A stretch of 64,000 bases of DNA from Congeria kusceri (Eukaryota > Mollusca > Bivalvia > Myida > Dreissenidae): contig JAPFQT010000156.1 of assembly GCA_027627225.1 (NCBI GenBank), positions 310,001-374,000 on the forward strand. Reading direction: 5' to 3'. Every line of letters begins with the position of its first letter. The stretch's first letter is position 1. The notes under the pieces are model-generated. The model had not been told where the DNA came from and did no database searches. It was given only the letters and a program-made list of their open reading frames with translations. Position numbers and translations under genes: made by a program. Positions 1 through 13,100 of this stretch are shown here, piece after piece.

Positions 1-324
1 TCATTAATATATATATTGCTGTTTACAATATTACTTGTAACTTAATATAGCTAAAAGGTACCATATCTGTTGTAAAAGCATGTATTTTTATGTAAATATT
101 ACTCATTGATTATTGTTACCACAATCTATCAACATACCTTACATTTCTTTTCATATATGGTCTTTTTGTTTTATTTGTTGTAGTTTTTTCTGAATTGCTT
201 GTAGCAGGACTAGCACAACTCTATATAAAATGCACACTTACTTAGAAATGTTGTACCCTGTATGTCAAAATATATGTTGAACTGTTAAGCCACATGTCCC
301 CTTATATCTGTATAAATGGATAAT

Positions 325-960
325 CTAAAAATTATTTCATAGAACTGTCTGGGTCTCAATAACAGTAAGAAGTGTAGGGATGTCTTTGACTTTTTAAAAT
401 CAAAACAAGCACATATTTACTGTCTGCAAGATTGTCATTTTATTTAGGATATGGAAAGTAAAATTTATTCAGAATGGGATGGGGAATGTTATTTGACGTT
501 CAAATTCAAGAGGTGCGTGTGTCATGTTTAATTTTGTTTTACCAATCTTAGTACATAAAATTGAAAGACAATCTTGGTAACTATTTATTACTAGATATGA
601 CATATATCACAAACAGATTTATTTTATGCACAGTATATAGTCCTGATAATGATATGCCCTCAATTTTTACGGACCTATTTCAAAAAATTGAAAATTTTGA
701 AACTGATGAATTTGTCATTTGTAAAAACTTTAATCTTGTATTGGATGTTAACTTGGACCATTGGAATTATTAACCCTTTAATAACAATAGAAAGGCCAGA
801 GAAGCATTACAATCCATAATTAGAGATAACTATATAATCAATACTTTTAGATATATATATGGTGATATACGACAATAAACATGGAGACGGTTAACACCAT
901 TACAGGAGGCTAGGCAAGATTTTTTCCGTGAAATTGAATCGATTATATAAGTGATTAGAA
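325..960 (+). mobile_element. LINE endonuclease fragment (L1/Tx1-like), decayed
   Basis: The plus strand reads, across frame breaks, like the N-terminal apurinic/apyrimidinic-type endonuclease of a non-LTR retrotransposon. Ordered landmarks are NCLGLNNSKKCRDVF, KSKQAHIYCLQDCHF, WDGECY, GNYLLLDMTYITNRF, TVYSPDNDMP, FNLVLDVNLDHWNY and NNNRKAREALQSII. In intact relatives these match the first strand with its catalytic Asn, the QDTH loop, the IYGPN loop and the DFNxxxD loop. The longest open piece is 561-773. Stops after 'CHFI' and after 'HWNY', plus at least one frame shift, show it is dead. No reverse transcriptase follows, so it is truncated at the 3' side. The domain call is firm. The clade is inferred from the QD.HF and NY...NN.KAR spacing. 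Confidence 0.75.
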
Positions 961-971
961 AAAAGATGCAT

Positions 972-1166
972 TCATTCACCATGCAACGTAAAATTTATAT
1001 ATCCATTAATTGCAAGCCATGTTATACTGTAAAGATGATGATCAGCGGAATTAGTTGGAACTACTTGTCCGGGGTTTGTACCGTTTGAGTACATTACAAA
1101 ACGTCGGCTGACAACAGTCTGTACACGTAGATCACGTTCATACATTTCCAAAAACACACCTGACAC
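972..1166 (-). other. Short open reading frame, unrecognised
   Basis: A 64-codon minus-strand reading frame contains the segments RDLRVQTVVSRRFVMYSNG and WLAINGYINFTLHGE. The alternation of hydrophobic residues and the Trp look more protein-like than most chance frames here, but I recognise no family and see no clear flanking splice sites. It could be an exon or a chance frame. Low confidence. Confidence 0.15.
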
Positions 1167-1199
1167 TAATATGTTTAAGAACCCATTTTTAAAGGACTG

Positions 1200-2028
1200 G
1201 CCGCATGACCAGGAATATCATAGATTTCAAACTTAGTCTCCGCTTAAAGTATTGACCAATGAGAATACCTGTTGCATTTGAGCGTTGATTTCCATTGGTC
1301 GACTGCTTAAGATGAAGACAATGATTGACATAATACTGTTTGAAGTCATGAGGCCTGGTAACTTACTTAATATTATGTGTGTATAAGACGTGTATAAGAA
1401 AACAAAGTTCACACACGCTTCGCACTCGCCTTTGTTAGCCGTTAATTTTCACATGTTGGAATTTGGTTGATATTTGTCATTTTATGTTTCAGCACTAGGT
1501 AAAACGGTTCAACATTTTAAAATTGTGTGATTAATTGATTATACAATAAAAAGATTTAGTTGTAAGTCTTCAACCATTCGTTGATTCCAATGTACATTAA
1601 ACAAATATACAGTAACCTATTCAGCTTCTTATATCTTAGGCAATTAGTGTTAGCACCTTACGAGTTCATTAGGTTGAACTTAATGGTTAGTTCATACGCC
1701 ACACACAAATGCAATATTTTAAAATGTTATTGTCATACAGCGATCGAAATATAATCAGTATTCATAATTTGTGACATTTATGAATATCATTTCAAGTATA
1801 TCAATTACATACTATCTGTAGCACGAATACTGTGAACATTTTGAAAGAGTAAATCAAAAAATGATCACAGTCCAAACAAAGTAATGTCATAAAAAGATAA
1901 CAATACATGCACATATGTTACGTTTAAAAGTAAGTACACATGAAACATATCAAATGGATATGTCTTTTTAGGCAATAAGGCAGCGTTCTAGTGCCACAGT
2001 CTATATTATGTTTGTATTCTATTATATT
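1200..2028. other. No gene seen
   Basis: AT-rich sequence with no recognisable exon, RNA gene or repeat on either strand. Confidence 0.4.
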
Positions 2029-2230
2029 ATAATTAGGAGATACTGAGTCATAATTAGGAGAAACTATTCGTATGTCCTAATTAGGACACAGTAAGTAATA
2101 AGGAGATACTAAGTCCGAATTACTAGATACTAAGTCCTAATTAGTATATCATAGTTAGGAGATACTAAGTCCTAATTAGGATATACTAAGTCCTAATTAT
2201 GAGACTTAGTATCTCCTTATTATGAGATAA
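2029..2230. repeat. Degenerate minisatellite of 'ggagatactaagtcctaatta' type
   Basis: About eight imperfect copies of a roughly 21-bp unit combining 'taattagga' and 'gatactaagtcc'. Copies near the right end (about 2165-2225) are in opposite orientation, so the end can fold into a hairpin ('actaagtcctaatta' against 'gacttagtatctcc'). Confidence 0.7.
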
Positions 2231-2504
2231 TTGAATACAAAAAAGACAATGGTTATAGGACGCTTCCATAAGGCGATAACAAAAACATTTTTGTTATTGT
2301 TCTACTTATTGCAATTGTCCCAATGGTGGTCCCTAAAATAGATAGCACATATGTTTGTATATATAAATATATGCAAATAGGGTGTTGCATTTCTATATGC
2401 AACACTTATCAAGAAATTATTTATGCACTTAATTCTGGCATCGGGTTATTAAATCGAAACGAAATTTATTTAATGATGTTTTCATGGTTATCTTTGGGAC
2501 AAAT

Positions 2505-2705
2505 GTTCTGACCAAGTTCCGGGAAGATTGGGCAAATAATGTGACTTCTAAAGTGTTGACAAGCTCTTTCTTCAATTTGACCTAGTGACCTCACATGATC
2601 CAGATTAAAACTCGGCCGAGATATCATTAGGATAAATGTTCTGACCAAGTTTTATGAAAATTGGGCAAAGAAGTTGACTTCTAAAGTGTTAACAAGCTTT
2701 TGTTT
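2505..2705 (+). repeat. Dispersed repeat with internal tandem copy
   Basis: The phrase 'ttctgaccaagtt...gaaaattgggcaaa...gacttctaaagtgtt.acaagct' occurs twice, at about 2507 and 2639, a period of roughly 130 bp. I associate this kind of sequence with dispersed repeats in bivalve genomes. No coding content. Confidence 0.55.
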
Positions 2706-3442
2706 TAATATGACCATAAATGTGTGGCTAATATCACTGTATAATGCATAAAATTTATTATTTTTACACTGCAATTTTGCTTTTATGTTTTTACTCTATA
2801 ATGCTTATGTACATGGCCGCAAAAAATAATATACAGATATGAGACAGTCTACGGGCACCTATTGTTAAAAAAGAATTAAGGTGACAATCACACTATTTGT
2901 AAGTTGCATTATACATGTTTGAGACATGACTGACTGATGACGTTTCAGATTGTCCGTATTAGTTGTGGACAGAAACGAAACAGACAAAAGCCGGAATACG
3001 ATAAAAAAGTTAAACCAACTTAAACAAATACGACTTATTTTCATATACAATATATACGAAATATCAAAACAACATAACAATGGTATATTCGATTATACGT
3101 AGACAATCACAACGATTTCATTTTCGTAAATTTCTTGTTTTGAAATGCAATATGTATTGTGAAGAAAGTGTTTTTATTATATACCTGTTTAAAACCTAAA
3201 CAAAATACATGTTTTATCAATCGGTGAAATACATGTCGACAGAAAAAAATCCCTTATTATTATACTCGCTTTTTCCAATCCCGTATTACCATATTACCTG
3301 GACTACTTTTTTTAATGACGTCATCGTAGAGTTATGTAAACAAATATTATTTATGTCTTCAATGATTAGTCATTATTGTAGTTTTTAAACAAATTAAATA
3401 AGTTAAATGCACATTTAAAGTTTATCGTGGTATATAATAAAA

Positions 3443-3585
3443 GGAATATTACGCTAGTTAATTGTTCCATGAGTATGTATTAGTCTCGTGGCTTTCGTTA
3501 TTTCGTATCACCACGTGTGATACGTCATCACACAAGCCACTCGACTAATACGTACTCTTGGAACAATTGGCTAGCGTAATATTCC
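3443..3585. mobile_element. Foldback (MITE-like) element
   Basis: Arms at 3443-3493 and 3535-3585 are inverted copies matching at about 45 of 51 positions, starting 'ggaatattacgctag' and ending '...ctagcgtaatattcc'. The 41-bp loop holds a second hairpin ('gtatcaccacgtgtgatac'). There is no coding capacity, which suggests a non-autonomous DNA element or hairpin satellite monomer. Confidence 0.75.
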
Positions 3586-3770
3586 GTATATATTGATACT
3601 TTATACATATTAATACATAATTCAAATAACATTTTACCGTTCATTTATAGCAGTACAAACACAAAGTGGATTAGTTTGAATAAGTGCTTTCTCACTAACA
3701 ATATTACAGTTTTTAAAATATAAACCAGGCCGATACGTACATAAGCCTGTGCAAAAACTTATCGTACATT

Positions 3771-4431
3771 TATAGCGCGAAATTATTGATCTGACACTCA
3801 TTAATCTTCATGACAAACCGTAAGTGCGTTCGGTTGTTGGCGGTGTTTTGGATGAGTTTTTGTTATTGGAATTTATGTTGATGTAGATTTAAATACGGGA
3901 TAGCGATAGTGGTATAAAATGGTCGTGTGGTATAAGTGCTAGCGCCGCACGCTATCGAACCGAGCTGAATTCCGTCTGACAGCTACTTTTTGTAAAATGT
4001 TTTATTTTATTTTATTTACTTATGATTTATTCTTAAAATATGCCGATCATGAAATATTTATTAGAAAATATAGAATATTGTATTATGTTACTATTATATT
4101 TTTAAAATTATTTTTATAGCACATTTACCAATGTTTCAATAACAATCATACACTCAATGGATAAATCGTGAAAAACGTGGGTACTTACTCGCAAACAAAT
4201 GTGTAAAATAAAATGTTTATAAAATGTCGATGCCTAGACTCGAACTCGTATTGCAAGCGCGGCATCTCTTCCACTACGCCATACCCGCTTTACGATATCT
4301 AAACTAATACGACGTCAATGTACATTGTAGTATTGCCTATGCTACGCTCGATACGTGTCGTGATATCTATAAATAAATTCCGATTGCATACGGAATATTA
4401 ATGAGTGTCAAGTTAATAATTTCGCACTATA
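3771..4431. mobile_element. Non-autonomous element with 35-bp terminal inverted repeats
   Basis: The left end 'tatagcgcgaaattatt' (3771-3805) and the right end (4397-4431) are inverted copies matching at 31 of 35 positions. The interior (about 660 bp) has no transposase. On the minus strand at about 4225-4290 there is a tRNA-like stretch with an A-box-like 'tggcgtagtgg' and a B-box 'gagttcgagtc'. This may be a SINE relic carried inside, or the promoter of the element. Confidence 0.65.
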
Positions 4432-4463
4432 TTGCACCATAAAGTTGTTATATATAAACTTTT

Positions 4464-4519
4464 CACAATGGTCTCCCCTCTGATTCGCGGTATTCCAGCG
4501 AATCAGAGAGACCACTGTG
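4464..4519. repeat. Short palindromic element (TGGTCTC hairpin)
   Basis: A near-perfect hairpin: 'cacaatggtctcccctctga' pairs with 'tcagagagaccactgtg' around a 9-base loop. Related sequences occur at 31985-32038 and 56393-56430, so it is a small dispersed family. A C-homopolymer (about 13 C) follows at about 4594. Confidence 0.65.
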
Positions 4520-5099
4520 TGGAGTGTGTGTTATATATCGTAGGAGTCGCGCCCGCTAATGATTTGAACGATAATCGAATGTGTTTGTTATGCGCCCCCC
4601 CCCCCCCCCATCGAAGATGTCGGGGCTGATTGGTTTGCCAATATCGGTCGGCCAGTCGGACGGTCGGTCGGTGGACCACTTTTTTGTTATTAAATTAAAT
4701 AAACATGGTTTTACATTCTTTATGCTCCTTCACTTTCTTTATTGTTTGCTGCGTTGTTCAGAAAAATGTTTCCTTAATTGGATGGTAGATATTATATATT
4801 TATATACATATGATTTTTAACAAGGCAAGCGTTGCGAGTTTTAAGTTTAAATAGAATGTTATTTTAATCGCATGTCTTGATGTAAATGACAACACAAATA
4901 ATTTTGAAAGTCTTAATACATATATATGTATTATTATTAATTATACGTTTATAATGCACAATGTTTTACATTGAAAGTCATGAAAGCAAATATAATAACC
5001 AAAAGATTACTGACTGAAGACCTCGATGTATTTACTTACCATTTCAAATGCACGGGTAACTTAAAAAACAATACAGTTCACACAAACAATAAAAAAAAA

Positions 5100-5735
5100 T
5101 TAACAAGAGGCTCACAAGTGCCTGTATCGCACTACTGGCTTATTAAGTAAAGAGTGTCAGAAGCAAAAGGACCCTGATATGCTTTATAAATACAAAAGGC
5201 CCTCCCTCTGGCACCAAGTTTTTGTATATAAAGAATACAAGTATTCTGGTAGAGAACCACCTAAGGAACTTTGATATGAATTTATTTCTATTTCAAAGCA
5301 GTGCTTTCTAACATGAAGTTTTAAATATAGCCATATTAGAACAAATTGCACCGTCTATTGGTCGCCATGCTGTTCAACGGAGTGGAACCATTTAAGCCCC
5401 CCTGGCGACCAAGTTTTTCGACGAGCGAAATCACTTGAGAAAATTTGGTAGAGGACAACCCAAGGATTATTTGAAGATCTACCCTGGGATTTCGGAAGAA
5501 ATGTTCTTTAAAGATTTAACTATTCATAGCTCTGGCGGCGATCTTGTGCAGCAGACCGGAACCATTGAGCAACTATGGTAGAGAACCACCCAAGGAATAT
5601 TTCTGTAAATTTTCATCAAAATTGGTCGAACGGTTTCAGAGGAGATATCCTTTAAAGGAAACGTTAACGGACGCAGGCACGCACGCCGGACGAAACGCCA
5701 TAGCATAAGCTATCTGGCATTCGGCCAGTGGAGCT
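5100..5735. repeat. Dispersed repeat block
   Basis: Contains 'acaagaggctcacaagtgcc', then a repeated phrase 'agaaccacc(t/c)aaggaa.tattt' (about 5252 and 5582; a variant at 5452), then 'ttggtcgaacggtttcaga' and 'ggacgcaggcacgcacgccg'. The composition and phrase order match a repeat type I associate with bivalves. The minus-strand reading frames across it have no family resemblance. Confidence 0.55.
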
Positions 5736-5885
5736 AAAAAGTAATATAACCGAAAAAAAACTACAATATATAAATATATTAAATACATACATCTGTAAAT
5801 TAATGATACACATTCATGATCTCTAGAGCAAATGTTACCTCTCGTGAAAAATTGTGACGATTGTAATTCCAGAAATAACATAAAG

Positions 5886-5905
5886 CAGGGGCGTAGCCAG
5901 GTTTG
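5886..5905. repeat. Possible DNA-transposon terminus
   Basis: 'caggggcgtagccaggtt' resembles a terminus commonly seen in animal hAT-type non-autonomous elements. No matching inverted end was found nearby, so it may be a solo or truncated copy. Confidence 0.3.
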
Positions 5906-5999
5906 TACAATTTATACCCAAACCAGAACATTTATCATGGGGGACGGTGTGAGAGGATTTGGGGAAAAAAATTAATAAGGGAGGTGCATTCTGGAGAAT

Positions 6000-7320
6000 T
6001 TGAAGAACTTTTCTGGCGTTTTACGTAACTAGTTTCTCTAGTACTCTAGAAACTTATTTCCATCTTGTACCATACATGGATTTATTCGACAGAATCAAAA
6101 AGAATGTAATCTACGAAATTTAAAACGAAAATATAGAACCTATTATTATGAACAATAAAAGAACATGAACATTTATCACGACTGGTGTTCGCAAAGATAT
6201 ACAATTTACACCACTATGCGCGACGTCAACACGCAACGACAGTGTCGAAGACTTAAATGTATCGGCTTCAGACGGGTTTGATTTGAAAGAAACGACGGTT
6301 ACCCCTGCAGTGACATTTAGAAATGCCTTTTCGTGCGTTTTGTCTCTTTAATTTGATGCAGTACCTTACAAAAAAACTGTGCGTATTAAATTCTGAAACC
6401 TCGGTGTTTAAAGAGATTAATGTTGAAACACCGTTGTTAAACAGTATTTATTTTCCGACAAGATTTAATTTCAATGCTCAATTCGCGTCAAAGAAAATTC
6501 AATATTGGTGCAGAGTATTGCAATACGTTTATTGGTAGATTGGCTTAAATAGGTTGCTGTGTAGAACAGATGTGAGATGTTACTAGACTACGCACATACA
6601 TATATGTTCAAACATGTGCGACAGTGTTTAAATTACTACGATGAACTAGATATTTTGGCTCAGATAATAATAATGGTCTGGAACTTATTGCTCGTAGCTT
6701 CAACTTTAAACTCATACGTATGTTAGTGATGACGTCAAAAGGTAAATTTCATCGTTCATCATGAGTAATAAACAGGTTATTTATAAAAGAAAATAAATAC
6801 ATTGTCTCCGTTTAAGCAAATATTTCTTCTTTTTTTTACACCCCGCATTTTTTGTATTACGCACGTTTCCACATTTCGATAACCTGCTGAAAATTTGGCA
6901 TTGATATAAATATCAAATCAATTATTCCTTATAAAATATTTTCTGTAATATAGATTTTGTTCTGTAGTACAGATTCGGTACCAACATTAAGTGGAACGGA
7001 TCAAAGATTTGTATGTTAGATAAACGCCCTCCCCCACTTCATGGAGACTTGAGACTCTCAAAAAGGCGCTAAACGACATACCGATCATTTGTACGTTACA
7101 ACTAATGTTTAATCGCATAGCCAAGCTGTTAAACATTAACTCTGAAGTATGATAGTTTGGTTTTCAAAACGCTGACAAATACCGTAAATATTCCGATCAC
7201 ATTTTCAAAAATGGACTTAAGAAGTATGTCGATGTCTATCTGTCTAAAGCAATAAGTATTTGTTTTACACTTTGAAGACTAAAGTATCATTATTTTGTAA
7301 CATCTCTATGGTGTTGTCAG
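6000..7320. other. Intergenic, no gene seen
   Basis: Short reading frames only. The 71-codon plus-strand frame at 6323-6538 resembles no family I know. This stretch lies 3' of TNF-like copy 1. Confidence 0.35.
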
Positions 7321-7327
7321 ACGTATG

Positions 7328-10093
7328 CTATCTTGGACCGGCATAGTGCACGGAGAAAGTGTTATCGTTGCTTGAAAAATCAACATAGTGCGGATTAGTA
7401 ACCACCACAGACAGACCGTCATGAAGGTCAAGGTTGAAGACTGCTGTGATGGTGCTGAATGTTTGGTTCCAACCGCGCAGCGACATTCTTCGTTCACTCA
7501 CTATAGGTCGAGTTCCATTCTTGTGTGGCCAGATGTGGATGAAGTGTGAAAATGTCCCATCGATGGTCGATTCATTGGCTTGAATGACAAGTCGGCTTGA
7601 CACCGTGTACAAACCAGTCCTCAGGATGAAGATTTCACCCGCGTCCTGCAAGTGGGTTATGTGTCGAATGCTCGGTTTTGTCACTGTCTTACCATTATGG
7701 TTCCAGAGCAGTTGATACAGGCCTAAAGTGGATATTTATACTAATGTATTTGGGGACTACGATAGACATACTGATATGTTCAAAGATTTAAGTATGCTAT
7801 GAGTTCCGTAGAATTGTAACCAAATAGAAACACATATGTGTATTATTCACGAAAATCACGCGATACATTAGAGACATTAATCAGTAGAACGTATAAACCT
7901 CACAATAAATTATACTTGTTGTTTCATACCTCCAATATGTTTTGTTCCTCGAATTCCCACCGCCTGAACGTAGGGTGTCTGATCTACGTACGATTCACAC
8001 ATCTGATAGACAGCCTCCGTCACCACTGCAGGAATATAGTCAGATGCAGCAATATATATGTATGCCAAAAACACCATATGTTTGATATACTAATAGAAAA
8101 AAAGAAACTGGACATTTTTAAAATCGTGTTTTATATGTTGTTAGATTTAAATATGGATAAATCGGTATCAAAATTTAGGGTATATATTGAACAGATCAAT
8201 AATTATAATGTCCCAAAATTCATAAATAGTTAAAACGTTAATGTCATCTAAACAAAATTCATCAAAAATTGAATCTAACACATAACAAAAATACGAAATG
8301 AAAACATGTATAGTTTCTTTGTTCTGTTAGTATATATTTGCATAAGTCATTTTGGCATACAAATATATTGATGCATCTATATACATCGAACAAAGCCATT
8401 AGATACAATAGATTCACAGAGTCATGGCACTTTCAAACGCATGCATTGCATCCATGCACTTAAACAATTGGGTAGGGTGAACTATGTGGATGTCAATGTT
8501 TGGAATGCTTGTCTCGTTTTTAATGCTTTGCAAACTAATCATGGTCTCAGTTTGTTTGGCGATTAAGTTACTCAATTGAAGGAATTCTTTAAAATAGGTG
8601 AGATTTATTATTCGGCTGAAAGATGTTAAATTGTCTAAAGGATATGGCATTTGTAAACGTTTTGACAACGGTTAATTACAAATTAGCAATTACTTACAAT
8701 ATCTGATACTGCTGTAGAAAGTATCCTGTGTTTCCATAAAAAAACGAAAAAAAAAATGCCACACATTCTTGCTGTAAATAGTATAATTTAAAATATTGTT
8801 TTATATTGTAATGTTACCTGCACAAAATCAATAAATCAATAACTGATGCACTAAGCACATTGTGTAGTAGTATAATATATTCAAATATATTTTAAGAAGG
8901 ATACTAACCCCTGTGACTATGATTTTTTTTAATGTAAAACTTTGACAATTATATTCCCAGAGAATAAAATATGCGATATAGATGTATATAAAAAACCCGA
9001 GAACACGTGACGTCCCAAACACAACAAACACGCAAAGTTTCTTCATCGAAATAGACAGAACAATAAAGCATGGTGTCAATAGTGGTTTGCTGGCTAAACA
9101 GTACAGCGAGTTGGAGTGATTAATGACATTCAATCACAATCACTGTCAATCTTGATTCGTGTTCTTCTTGACGACCAAGACTATTTATTGTTGATGGTGA
9201 TGTTGCAACCGCTTAATTTGGAGTTTTGGAAAATATGTCAGACTAAACGTGTTGGAGTTATTTTCCTGGGAAACAAATTTCTGTACACTAAGGTCAAATG
9301 TTGAAACGGTCACTCAACTATAATTGTTGTACGCGTCTTTACAAGAGCGCTGCCATTTGCAGACACAATATCAGACATTGTTTCTTACGCCTTTGCGTAA
9401 TTATCGGGATTTTGCACAATTTTGTGCCATGTCAATTGCTGCCCTGAGGTTAGAGCAACATCACTGTGAAGAAGTTAGATCAATGTACACAAAAAATAGT
9501 CCGTTTTTTGGATTACACCAACTTTTACGTGATCACAGTCAGATAACATGTTGCACATTAAAATGATTGGCACGCTTCAGTAAATGTGAACATCGTAAAA
9601 TCCTTGCGTTATTGTGTTTACCTTTTAAGTTATCTATTGTTGTTTTAAATATTAAATGGTCGAAGCAGAGGTTCTTCCACTGCCATAGGAGGGTAACCAA
9701 TACGAGTTGTATGGCTACTATAATACGGGAACAGAAAACGCTAACAGCAGATACGAATTTTGCGATCCGCCCATCCGTATTTTAATGCTTAATACAGAAT
9801 ATAGTCAGCTCCAACTATATTGCTAACCTTTTGAGCTGCAAGTCGAAGAATGTCGTCCACCCCCCCACAGCACTGCGAGTTGGGAGATGTTCGCAGCATT
9901 GCAACTTGTCTAGAAATGTGTTCTTTGTCATACATCGGTATGAGGTCCGCACAATCCTGCACAGTTTAGACGCCTTAGGTTCATTATTGGCAATGCGTAT
10001 TCTTGACCAATAATTGGTGATGGTCAGAAACACCACGGACTGCAGACCAGTGACCGCAAGTAGGCAAGAACTCACGGTTTTGACATTGACTCT
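7328..10093 (-). pseudogene. TNF-superfamily ligand-like gene, copy 1 (damaged)
   Basis: Exons in transcript order: A 10093-9828, B 8734-8698 (37 nt), C 8025-7930 (96 nt), D 7722-7328. Exon A encodes a membrane segment (SCLLAVTGLQSVVFLTIT) and a stem. Exon C reads VTEAVYQMCESY...TPYVQAVGIRG. Exon D is an intact TNF homology domain with GEIFILRTGLYTVSSRL, SHFIHIW, LDLHDGLSVVV and NTFSVHYAG, then TAG. Phases are 0, 1, 1 as in its paralogues. Two lesions are visible. First, about 9957 one C is missing from the 'tgcacggattgt' seen in copy 3; the frame shifts, and stem homology (DLIPMYDKEHISRQVA, CCGGVDDILRLAAQK) resumes in another frame. Second, the exon B acceptor CAG of copies 2 and 3 is ATG here, leaving a cryptic in-frame AG 9 nt downstream. 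It is probably a recent pseudogene, although a sequencing error could explain the single base. An in-frame ATG at 10141 offers an alternative start that avoids an upstream exon. Confidence 0.8.
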
Positions 10094-10149
10094 CTGTAAA
10101 AATTCGTACCTAGATAAAAATGTCAATGAGCATATAAACATCCAATAAC

Positions 10150-13100
10150 AAAGTAAAAACCTTAATCTTTAAGTATAATGCTACGTCTCTATTGCTAATC
10201 ATTTCTTCCCAGGCCACTATCAAATATTGTTTCCAAATTAATTATGGAACTTCACATTTAAAGTCTGGTTTCTACGTTACCATGTAATTATAGTATTAAA
10301 AAAATTTATTTCATCGAAAAACGATGGTGCTAAATATATGGTCACCGCAGTGATGATACACATATTCCACATAACATTGTATGTTTTTCTTGTTAAGACA
10401 ATTGCTCTAAGAATAAATTGCATTATTGATGCAGTTACATACAAATATGCGTTTTGTATTGTCTGACCTTATAGATTTAATATATACATGTACTCAAATT
10501 TGGCACGGTCACGAGCATACTATTTATATAATAACATTGTTCCAAATAGATAAACAACAAAAATAGACAACACCATGAGAATGACCGACTGATTCTATGA
10601 TTATGTTGCCCTTAACATGTAAAACAAAACGCATTATACAACAGACTTTAAAACATAACATGGTGTGCTGTAATGTGTCTCCAAAATTGATAATAATCTA
10701 CGTTAACAAGTCGTTCTTGTCCTAGCTCCCACTAAGAATAATTGACAGTGAATATTTCTTCATAAGTATACAAACTCATGTATAAATTCGTCAATATTAA
10801 GCGCGACATAATCTGGCGGTCCAATTACTCGGCGGGTATAACCGGTTTCTGTGCCCTTCTGGTGCATGGACCGCATGAAGTGTGTCGTTGATGCTCCGCT
10901 CTTGTTTTGGCTGTTGATGTTGCCCCGAACACTGTAAGGTGTTTCCGAAAAGAATGGATGCCTAGTGGACGTAACTGCACAGGAAGGCTCAAGCCATCTT
11001 GTTTTTGAACCGCTTTCTTATTCATAACATACTTTTCCTAGCCACTGGTTTCACATCGTACTAGCTTTCTCCCAACCGCCCTCTAAGGTATCTTCTACAC
11101 GAACATGTTTCTGAAGTTTTATTCACGTTTTACAACTGTCATTAAATACGTTTTACTGTGTTTGTCTAGAGCCGATATCACATGAGTAATGTTCTCGTGC
11201 AGTTAATTCTTTTTTTTAAGAATTAATGTCGCATCTTTTGCGCGCACTTCTTATCTGGTGTTCTCTAAATCCCCGGGATCCCAGAGAGATTACTCATGTC
11301 AATGTTATGATCACATGACCGGTGTGTACACAAGTCTTGTACATTGTATACTTAGTCCTAAGTTTGTATTTTCCATTCACGGCGAAACTTAATTTACACC
11401 TATCCGATTTACACCTATCCGATTTACATTGAACACGATGTTCCAGTAAGAGCACGAAAAGTATGTCTATTGTGGTGCTACTACGATTTGTATGTATTAC
11501 ATTCGAGCTCTGTTGTGCATTTAATATGCGCACTATGCATTAAATGTTCGTCGACGCTATTTCGCATGCATATATAAACATATTAAAACAAGACCATTTC
11601 CTATTTATCTTGGATATATTTTTGAATTATTAAAAATTATATTGATGTAATCGTTAAGAAAAATGTATAATACAAAGACAAAGAAAATAGAAACATGGTT
11701 CAGTAGGATTCGAACTCACGCCTACAAAATCGCGCTCTTCAATGAACACTCCGACGCTATGCAAAGTTTATAAATTGTACGCATGAGTATCACGGTACCT
11801 GATGTACATTTCGTTCAATCGATTTTACTACTAATACTACTACAAATGTTCGCGCGCCCGCAAAAGTGTCAACGGTTACCATTGTTTCTATAATAAAATA
11901 ATATATGTTGAAATATTGAATTTAACTCTAGTTAACTTCAATTATTTCTCTACAAATGAACTTCATTTTTGCAAATTTTATTGTCGATCTACCGTCGATA
12001 CGCCTCTTTAAATATCACTCGTATAAGTAACATGTATTAGCTTCAAGTTACAGATGCATCAACTACCCGGTTTGTGCATCACCTATTACTCTACCTACCG
12101 TAGATATTGAACTTACTTATAATAATTTAAAGTAAATGAAACTTACCGTCATTGCTGAAGCTTATCTGCAAATTGATATTTCCATGACCGTGCACACGGT
12201 TATATCGTGGTCTATTTTTATCGTTTTGCAAACATGCCAATATCTGGCAGCATTGATTCGGTAAACTTCGGTAACTCGATAGATTATGGGTAATGACCTT
12301 TTCAAAGGCGTTTTGAGAACAGTTAAAACTGTTTTTACAAGTTGGCAGGGATGATTTTGGAACTGTTGCACGTGGCCGATAGGCCAACACTTACAAATAG
12401 TATCTCTTACACCGAGGGGCAACGCCTGTGGAATAACTGTTTTATTACCTAACATCTTTTTATTTTCTAGGTCATTCATATTCCACTTTAAAAAGTGTCG
12501 TAGCGTGCGATTACATTCGGAACAACTACTTTTTCATCATTGCTTTTATTTTTAACGCGAATTTTAGTATATACATAGTAAATATATCAATTTAACAGAT
12601 TTACGTGACACCAATACTAGAATTTAACTTATTCCAGGATTTGTTTTGTTACGAATGTAGGCGCGACAGTGACATCAAATAAAAAGATTGCAATTTACAA
12701 CAATTTGGTGCGTGTACCCACGTTTTTAAATTAGGTAGTATCAAGGTCCCAAATATGTAGGTTACTGACAGAGGTATGCTAGTGGCGTTTATTTTCGGAA
12801 AATTTGGTATGCCTTTCGAACAATAACATTTAAAATTGTTGAGATCGATTAACATTTTAACTGAAAGCTACTATCTGAGTGAAGGTGAAAGTCATCTACA
12901 AGCGAAAAACGACTCTGATTTGCATGTACATTTAACATCTGGATTTAATCTCTATTAGCATTGAAAATGTGTTAATATATTATCAGTTACTCGCAGTGTT
13001 TCTTAAAGTTAATTGACACTTAATACACACTCACATTATCAAGGTCATACACGAAGTGCGCATTGTGTATTTTCCCTACAAATCGTTATCTGCAATCTGA

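Noticed and set aside
7328..7722. C1q domain instead of TNF
   Set aside because: The D-L-H-D-x-L-S-V-V-V-T-x-P-x-Y-x-D pattern and the G-L-Y-x-V-S-S strand follow TNF spacing. The C1q hallmark strands are not seen, and there is no collagen repeat.
8414..8668. 84-codon frame between exons B and C of copy 1 as an extra exon
   Set aside because: Copies 2 and 3 have no counterpart, and phases join without it.
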